From: Eustoma russellianum
Taxonomy: Eukaryota > Streptophyta > Magnoliopsida > Gentianales > Gentianaceae
Direction of reading: 5' to 3'
Assembly: GCA_036186865.1 (NCBI GenBank)
Contig: AP025053.1
Coordinates: forward strand, 35,332,477-35,396,476
Length of the DNA: 64,000 nt
The position numbers and the translations under genes are program-made. Positions within the stretch are counted from its first letter, which is position 1. The number at the start of each line of letters is the position of its first letter. Below the pieces are notes generated by a model. It was not told where the DNA came from, did no database searches, and was given only the letters and a program-made list of their open reading frames with translations. Of this stretch, positions 57,381 through 64,000 are shown piece after piece.

Positions 57381-57706
57381 TACATTTCCCATATACTAAG
57401 GAAAAAACATAAAAATACTAGTCATTAGGTCCTGAATTTGTTGATTATATTTCAATCTTCAAAAGCAAGCAAGAAAGAGATGATACACCCTCAACATAAC
57501 AACAAACAGTACATGCATATTAATCATACTAATAACATATTCAGATAAAGCACAAAACACAGTGGTACAAACAAGACTTGGAAGTCATAACATATGACTG
57601 CAACTTAGGAAAGATTTGAACCTTAGTTCTGTAGGCTAGAAATGGTGATTGCAGCCTTACGAAACCAAACGAAGAAGACGTAACATAGAGACAAGATGAC
57701 AAACTT

Positions 57707-57985
57707 TTAGCATCTAGGAAAGGGAGTGCCACAAGTGGAGGCAACTTTTCTTGCATTAGGAGATTTGATGAACTTTTGGAGATAAGGGTTCTTCATATAG
57801 TTGCATAAGCAAGGCCTTTGCTGCCTAAGCCTTGTGCAGCACATGGGAGTAGGTGAGGAGGCTGATGTTATTGCATTTGCACATGGGATCAGCTGCATAG
57901 GACTGCAGGTCACTGCTGCCTTTGTTACCTCTACTCCCGCAAGGAGTATGATCAGAAGCATAACATAGAATGCTATGCCCTTCAT
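57707..57985 (-). CDS. Type-2 non-specific lipid-transfer protein
   Basis: A single exon of 92 residues. The signal peptide (MKGIAFYVMLLIILLAGVEV) is cut near TKA, leaving about 69 residues. The mature part has the eight-cysteine pattern of nsLTP2: one C, then LIPC, a CC pair (PMCC), PCLC, and two last cysteines in STCGTPFPRC. The spacing CxC with a hydrophobic residue (CLC) is typical of type 2. Such proteins are secreted and bind lipids in a flexible cavity, with roles in cuticle or suberin deposition and defence. A TATA box lies at 58073-58080 in the right place. No intron, as is usual in the family. Confidence 0.93.
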   Translation of the reverse strand: MKGIAFYVMLLIILLAGVEVTKAAVTCSPMQLIPCANAITSASSPTPMCCTRLRQQRPCLCNYMKNPYLQKFIKSPNARKVASTCGTPFPRC

Positions 57986-58072
57986 CTTGAAGAAGGATTC
58001 TTAACTTTCTTTTTTATGTTTCTTACTTTGATGCTGAGGAGAATTGTGTCTTGGAGGTTTGCATATGGTTTC

Positions 58073-58080
58073 CATTTATA
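58073..58080 (-). promoter_or_regulatory. TATA box of the nsLTP2 gene
   Basis: In gene sense TATAAATG, inside CTATAAATGG, lies 88 bp upstream of ATG 57985. It predicts a 5' leader of about 55-60 nt. Position and sequence fit; the start of transcription was not observed. Confidence 0.65.
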
Positions 58081-58392
58081 GAAGATGGCAGGGGGTGTTT
58101 CTTTTACCTGTCACTGCAGCAAGTTTACAGTTTACTAGTCTTAAAGAAAAAAAAAATGTTTCATAAGAAATTGTATATGGAGGAGGAAAGGGCTACTATT
58201 CTCTATTCTCAAATTTTGAAAGAAAAGTCAAAGGAAAAAAAAGGCCAAGCAAATAAAATCCATGATAAGTGGACCTTTATCGAGTGTGGTGTTAATGATA
58301 GAGCGTAAATGATTACTGAAGCATGCCTCTACAGTGAAGAAACATGCATGAGCTCAAAGCTTTATATTCCTTAGTGCTGCTGAGCTACTCTG

Positions 58393-58880
58393 GTTCAAAT
58401 CAGGAGAGGCAGAAAGTGAGGTAAAATATGAGGTCTTCAATCACGTGCTGCCACGTGTATAAGCAACTTTTTTTAAAAATAAAAAAATTTTAAACCTCTT
58501 CCCTTTTGTACACGTGGCAACGCGTGATTGGATGCATTATATTATGTCTCACATTCTGCCTCTCCTGATCTAAACTGAAGCTACATATTCAGATCAGGAG
58601 AGGCAGAAAGTGACTCAAAATATGAGGCCTCCAATCACGCGCTGCCACGTGTACAAGCAACTTTTTTTAAAAACAAAATTTTTTTTAAACCTCATCCCTT
58701 TTTATACACGTGGCAGCGCGTGATTGAAGACCTTATATTTTGTTTCACATTCTGTCTCTCCTGATCTAAACCGGAGCTACGGGTTCAGATCAAGAGAGAC
58801 AGAAAATGAGGCAAAATATGACGCCTCCAATCACGCGCTGCCACGTATTCAAGTAACTCTTTTTTTTTAAAAAAAAAAAT
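58393..58880. repeat. Foldback MITE, CACGTG-type family, two tandem copies and a truncated third
   Basis: Units lie at about 58393-58576, 58588-58772 and 58782-58880 (truncated). Each begins near GATCAGGAGAGGCAGAAAGT and ends TCTGCCTCTCCTGATCTAAA, so each is a long inverted repeat. The arms carry CAATCACGCGCTGCCACGTG and its inverse around an A/T-rich loop. The units are joined by short AGCTAC-containing linkers. Confidence 0.8.
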
Positions 58881-59100
58881 CAGTGACCTTTCAATACTGC
58901 AAGGATAATATGTAATGGATTTTCTCTAGTGAGCGAGTGCGTCGGTATCCTCCAGTTCAAGCCTACTTCAACACCAACACCACCCCTCCCCCCAAATAAA
59001 AAAAATTAAACCCCTATCTCGAAAGTTTTTATTGTTTAGTTCATATAGCTTTAAAATCGAGAAGAAAAATTCTCTCTCCTAAAACTTATATTCTTTGGTA

Positions 59101-59245
59101 GGGATAGAATCCCCAACCGCAAAGAGGGTGTGGTGACGCGTGACCGCGCGATACATAGCGGTAAAGGGGTGGTGAGGCTGGATGAGGGTCACCCGCATCT
59201 AGCCTCACCACCCTCTTTGCTGTCACGTGTCGCGCGGTCACAAAG
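59101..59245. repeat. Foldback MITE, GGTGAGG family, copy 4
   Basis: GGTGGTGAGGCTGGATGAGG faces CATCTAGCCTCACCACCC. The outer arm ends in GTCACGTGTCGCGCGGTCAC. Confidence 0.7.
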
Positions 59246-59549
59246 AACTCAAAATAGTGTTGATCGCATTATGATTACATGATATTCAGATATTCGTCGG
59301 CCCCAGACTGGGTGATGCAATCATGGGCTTCAAGCCTTCAATCAACTATCTATTCTTTTCCATTCCATGTGATTGAACTTTGAAAGCGTGCCGTCGTCTT
59401 TTATTTTTACCTTTCCAAAATTGAAATCGTGTCATCTTCGAGGAAAAGACCATCTGGTTCTACACTGTCTCGGCTTTGGAAAATGTAAATCAGGAACTCA
59501 GCAGTCTCCTAAGTTGATGATGTCATACACAAGTAGTGCACTGCAAATT

Positions 59550-59608
59550 GGGTCCCTCCTTTAACAGAGATAGCAGTACTGGGTCCCTCCTTTAACAGAG
59601 ATAGCAGT
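59550..59608. repeat. 31-bp tandem duplication
   Basis: GGGTCCCTCCTTTAACAGAG begins at 59550 and again at 59581, each followed by ATAGCAGT. Just downstream (59615-59690) a box-B-like GGGTTCAAATCCC suggests a SINE piece. Confidence 0.85.
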
Positions 59609-59699
59609 GAAACAGCCAAAGTGTGTCAGTGGAATCGAACTTTGTATCTTTGGGTTCAAATCCCAACACAAATACCAACTGATATATGCTGTGGGGCGA

Positions 59700-61870
59700 A
59701 AACGTGTTATCTTGAGTCCACATGAGACGTCTGGACAGATTACTTAATAATTAGTTGTATAGCAATATTTGAAAAGTAACATATTCAAACATCGGTTTTC
59801 AAGAAAGTCCTTGAGTTTATTTACACCTATTTGGACCGAACTATGTCCAATCGCATGAAAACCCTTTGTTACAATTATATGATAAACTGCGCTATGTGTT
59901 TTAAATGATCAGACATAAATATATGTTCAAATGCGACGTGCATATTTCGTCATAGTATCAGTCTAGTGTTGACCTGGATTTATTTTCAATATTTATTGAT
60001 TATGTTTGGGTTAGATTCGGATTTTGTTGGTATGTTGGTGGGAAGATGCAAAACGACTGGGGAAGACAGTACGCCAACTTGAATGTACCTTTAGAGATAA
60101 AATCAAAAGACTAATACAGGTCCTTCACTGAGAAAAGAGAACTACTATATGAATCAAAACTGAGTAAATATGGCTACATAATTTAGTTGATATTTAAGTT
60201 GGATATTGCTCAAGAAAGGTCTATGTCCGAATTAAGACGCACGCAATATGTGTATAATACTGATATCTGGGCTTAAAAACCAAAAGCATGAATCCGACCC
60301 AATTGAATGTTGAGTTACAGTCCCTACAATGGACTCCTTATGAAGGTTGTCTAATAACATTTTACCAATCTAAAAACCAGCTGGATTTCTTAAATCCTCC
60401 ATACATTGGTTTAGGAAGCCACGGGGCTAGCTATTTAAAAAACTGAGCAAACACAAAGACCGCCACTCAATTATAATAGTAATATATATGCACCGATCGA
60501 AAAAGAAAGAGTATGCTAAAATACGTTATATTGGTCAAAGTTTGCTGTCTTTCTTGGAAAAAATAAAAGTGAAGAATAGAGTTGAAAATGGTGATGGAAA
60601 AGTGCGAGACGTGTAAGGAATTTGTGGATCATGAGTGTTGGCAATGATGGTAAGGCCGATCCTTGCCTCTTGGTGATAATACAGAATCAAGTACAGTTGT
60701 TAACACCATTGATAATTTAGAAAAACTTTTGATATCATCTCTATTTTTTCCATCTATAATCCCCTTTTTATACTTTTGACTGATTTGTTTCTATGTTAAT
60801 GTTTAAGGATTTAAAATATTATTTCCAAAAGGGTGTAATAACTGCAATACTCGAAAAAATGTTAAAGGTTGAAAAGAGATAGAGTACGTGTGACACCTAT
60901 GAAATGATATCTTTAGTAAATTTACTCTGATCTTATAAAGAGAAAAACGTACAATTTAATCTCATAATGACATGACTATAAAAAAACCCAAACTAATGTT
61001 CAAAAAAATATACATAATGAAGGTCGTTTATCTCACTCTCTATCCTATCTTCTATTATAATATATAAGAATATAACATATATACTAGTTTGACAAGACAC
61101 ATAATATGAAATTTTTAGGTTAATGAGTGGTCTTTTACATTTTCTATTGCATTTTTACTTGTCTTTTCTGTTGTAACTTGTTAAGCCAAAGGAAAATAAT
61201 TGATTTATTAATCGTCGTATGTTGCAATAAATGAGATATTCACGGCACATGTAACATAACGTAACTACTTCATTATGCAGTGACTACAATATACAACAAA
61301 TCAAAACATTACAGTTAGCAAGATAATAAGCTAGGCTACTAAAATTGGAAGGGTAAATTAATGTTGTTTGCAATTATATGAAGTTCATTTTATTTTCTCA
61401 GTTTTGCTTGGATGTAAGTATTAAGTTGGTTTAATGTTGTTTGCAATTATATGAAGTTCATTAAAAAGGGCAAATTCTATACATATCTTAGGTTATCCAT
61501 TAAACAAAATTTTCGCACTTAGAAATGAAGACTAAAGACCAGGTAAGTCAACCTTTCTTTTTCTTTATTCTCCTTTTTTAATTATTTTTTCAACAAAGAT
61601 AACGAAATGCAGAACTATGAGTAAATTTAATCCGAAGTTGACATTTTAAAAGGAGACAAGCAAAAATGGGAAAATATTTTTTTTATTACATCTTCTATCC
61701 CATTGTTTAATCCATTCAATAGAAATATGTCATGTTTATTACAATAGGATAAAAGATGGTTTATGGAATTCTCACCTGGCTAAAATGAGGGAAGAACATC
61801 TTTCAAGCCATATTTTGTCCTATCTTCTACTCCGCTCATTAATATCATGCTACTTGCATCAAATTAAAAT
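59700..61870. other. Intergenic DNA, no gene seen
   Basis: AT-rich without recognisable frames. A short duplication (GTTGTTTGCAATTATATGAAG) occurs at about 61364 and 61436. Confidence 0.5.
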
Positions 61871-61875
61871 TTTCA

Positions 61876-62120
61876 ATTTCCAATAGAGTTAATGACATAC
61901 TCTTCATTGACTTTGGAATATGATAGAATAAAGTAAAATGACTCACTAAATTAGCCGCATTTCTTATATTGTGAAGTAGCAGTTGATCGACACAGCCTGA
62001 CGCATCATTATGGGTCATCGGAAAACAATCTATGTGTGTTTGCGTACATCCAAGCCCCCTATATCGCGCCATAGTCAGGATCCTATAAGGCAATGTGGTA
62101 ATTATGTTGTTACCGTTTTC
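61876..62120 (+). mobile_element. SINE-like (TTG)n-family repeat, copy 7
   Basis: It starts TTTCCAATAGAGTTAATGAC, has TTGTGAAGTAGCAGTTGATC and ends near TAATTATGTTGTTACCG. The part around ACACATG is deleted. It lies about 270 bp downstream of the Aux/IAA stop codon. Confidence 0.6.
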
Positions 62121-62387
62121 ATTATGGTTCATTAAAATTTTACTCATGAGGTTCATTTATTTGAAGGGTTGATACCTTTTTCATTATGGTTCATTAAAAT
62201 TTTTCTTTTTCTTTTTGACTTGGAACAAATGAGCTTGAAATAAGAAGAGACAAATGCAATAAATGGTAATTCAGAAGAACAACATGGGCATGCTTCTTCA
62301 AAAGACAGAAGAGTTTTGACTAGAAATTGCTGCAGGTGGATTCTTTCATTCCCTTCTGCACAATACATTTGTTAGAGTAAAATGTTG

Positions 62388-63828
62388 CTAAAAAGAGTTG
62401 AACAATGACGATGGAGAGGAAACGAATGCTTCCTCTTTCCTCACAATTCTCAGCCTCTTCACGCTTTCTACAAATTCCCTGTTGTAACATTTACAACAAG
62501 AGATAGAAAAAGTCATACGCATCAAATTTTGTGTCTAAAATTTTAGATGGCATTCACAAATTTTAAATCGATGAAGAGGTAACTGCTAGACATCTTAGCT
62601 TACAAAAGATAGGAAAACAGGAGTAAGTTTGTTTGTTTTAGACTTAATTACATTGCTTACATGCCATTCACAACACTAACACTAGCCGATTGCATTTGAT
62701 GGTCACAGTGGACTACATAAGGTGATACCCAAATCCTCTTAAAATTAAGCTCAAGGCATTTAATGGTGTACACGATCCTCATATAAATATTCCATCCGTT
62801 CCAAAAATACTGGGCATACTTTCTATCTTGATTTGTCCTAAACGTGTTATTTACTTTCCAAAGTTAGTATATATTAGTAGTCAAAGTTTTCATACCACTC
62901 TCTTAGTTAATACTTAAATGGTTTTTCTATTTTACTTCAATCAACCAAATAAAGGTAGAGTATCAATAATGACCAAAATAGTTTGAATTTTTTAAATTAT
63001 GTTGAACTTGACCAATATTTTTGGACAAAGTGCATAACCAATTTGTGATAAATTCTCAAATGACAACATGACTTAATACACAACATTTAGAATGTGTTCT
63101 CAATGATAAACGTCGAGCCATACATGACTAGCTGAATGAAGTAAGGGGAAAATGATATTAAATGATCACGATAGACATGCGAGATATGAGTAATAACTCT
63201 GATACCGAGTTTATATTTATCTAAAATCTTAAGACATTTCACAGTAGTATTTTACTTTTTTTTTTTACTTAACCAATGTGGAAATCCATCTTAATTTTTT
63301 TTACATAACCAATATGTGACAAATTCCCAACAGTGGTACTATTCCATAGTCATGAACTCGCAGAAAGTCTGAAATAAACTTGCACTCAGAAGAGGACTTA
63401 CTTCCACGGAACATCTCCAACCATTCTCCAATGCTCCTCATGGTCTTTGTAAAACAGCATAAAATCAGACATAGCTTGAAAAAGGCGAAGTCCTGCCACG
63501 GATTGCTTCCCTGAAAGAGGTTTAAAACTTAAACAATAATCATATATGCATATAAGTGAAACTAAAGACGTTGTTTCTTTTACATCCATACCAAACATTT
63601 CTTCCAGTTGAAGTGCAAGGGTTGAGTATTCCATGTGATCCAGAATGCATATTTTCCTGCCAACAATGATCCCATCCATGTTAACTTTCACATACGCATA
63701 GCGTTGTTTTCTTCGGACCACACTTGCTTCATCTTCAAATTTGTCAACCAGATTTGAAGAACAATTTGTCTTCGAACTCTTCAGCTGGGGATGCAGCTGA
63801 TTCCAATCAAGTAGCACCTCATAATCAT
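62388..63828 (-). CDS. Aux/IAA protein, IAA32/IAA34-like, 3' part
   Basis: Three exons (63592-63828, 63402-63510, 62388-62478) join in phase; the 5' exon is outside the window. The PB1 domain (domains III and IV) is complete: RYAYVKVNMDGIIVGRKICI, YSTLALQLEEMFG, then GLRLFQAMSDFMLFYKDHEE and WRMVGDVPWKEFVESVKRLR. Aux/IAA proteins repress auxin-response factors in the nucleus through this domain. Before domain III the sequence reads DDYEVLLDWNQ and shows no GWPPV degron, as in IAA32/IAA34, the non-canonical members that are not degraded through TIR1 in the usual way. The tail is short and ends NSF. The domain I repressor motif would be in the missing exon. Exon 63402-63510 would end at a TAA if its donor AA|GTAAGT were not used. 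Confidence 0.88.
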
Positions 63829-64000
63829 CTAAAATTGACAACCATTCATTTTGTCAAGCACAAAGATGAAGATGTCAGCATGTTACAAGGGTCTTTAGAA
63901 AACCCGGATTTATATGTTATTTTGTTTATTATTGTATGTTTTCTTATGCATAAAAACACAAGAAAAAAACACATACAGAAATAGCAAAAACATACCGAAA

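Noticed and set aside
1..64000. CRISPR arrays, bacterial operons or organelle DNA inserts
   Set aside because: No regularly spaced repeats with unique spacers, and no plastid or mitochondrial genes recognised; all coding evidence is plant nuclear.

Overview
The window is nuclear DNA of a flowering plant, most likely a eudicot. It has AT-rich intergenic DNA, genes with many short GT-AG introns, plant-specific receptor kinases, an Aux/IAA gene, and plant-type transposable elements (Ty3/gypsy chromovirus, TRIM, hAT-like MITEs, SINEs, LINE remnants). I cannot name the species.

Layout. 1-11.3 kb: no gene, only repeats, including an hAT-type MITE with a perfect 8-bp target duplication (5856-6396) and a TRIM with three LTRs (7702-8447). 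11.3-16.3 kb (-): an 11-exon DnaJ gene matching ARG1/DNAJ15. 18.2 kb (-): an orphan zinc-ribbon exon of BRUTUS type. 19.5-22.9 kb (-): an LRR receptor-like kinase of At1g68400 type whose catalytic loop lacks the HRD aspartate. 25.2-30.3 kb (-): an LRK10L/WAK-like receptor kinase, and upstream of it a second, kinase-less ectodomain exon in the same splice phase. 32.4-40.2 kb (-): a 17-exon UDP-sugar pyrophosphorylase gene with an hAT-like MITE and three tandem duplications. 43.5-44.4 kb: two LINE remnants on opposite strands. 45.9-56.0 kb: a complete, young Tekay/Del-like Ty3/gypsy chromovirus on the - strand (LTRs about 2.5 kb, TSD TAGTA). 57 kb (+): a DUF1218 gene fragment. 57.7-58.0 kb (-): a type-2 nsLTP gene. 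62.4 kb to the right edge (-): the 3' part of an Aux/IAA gene of IAA32/IAA34 type, with its first exon outside the window.

The host genes are mostly housekeeping or signalling loci and do not form one pathway: ARG1 acts in gravitropic auxin redistribution, the Aux/IAA in auxin response, USP in sugar salvage for cell-wall precursors, LRK10L and LRR-RLK in surface signalling, nsLTP2 in lipid binding. ARG1 beside the At1g68400-like kinase resembles the Arabidopsis chromosome 1 order (At1g68370, At1g68400), which supports both calls.

The most unusual structure is in the chromovirus. Its gag-pol frame is interrupted at two places, gag/protease (100 bp) and RT/RNase H (69 bp). Both interruptions are AT-rich with GT-AG ends, and removing them joins the conserved reading frame exactly. 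Left in, they end translation after Gag or after RT. This suggests splicing could set the ratio of Gag to Pol products.
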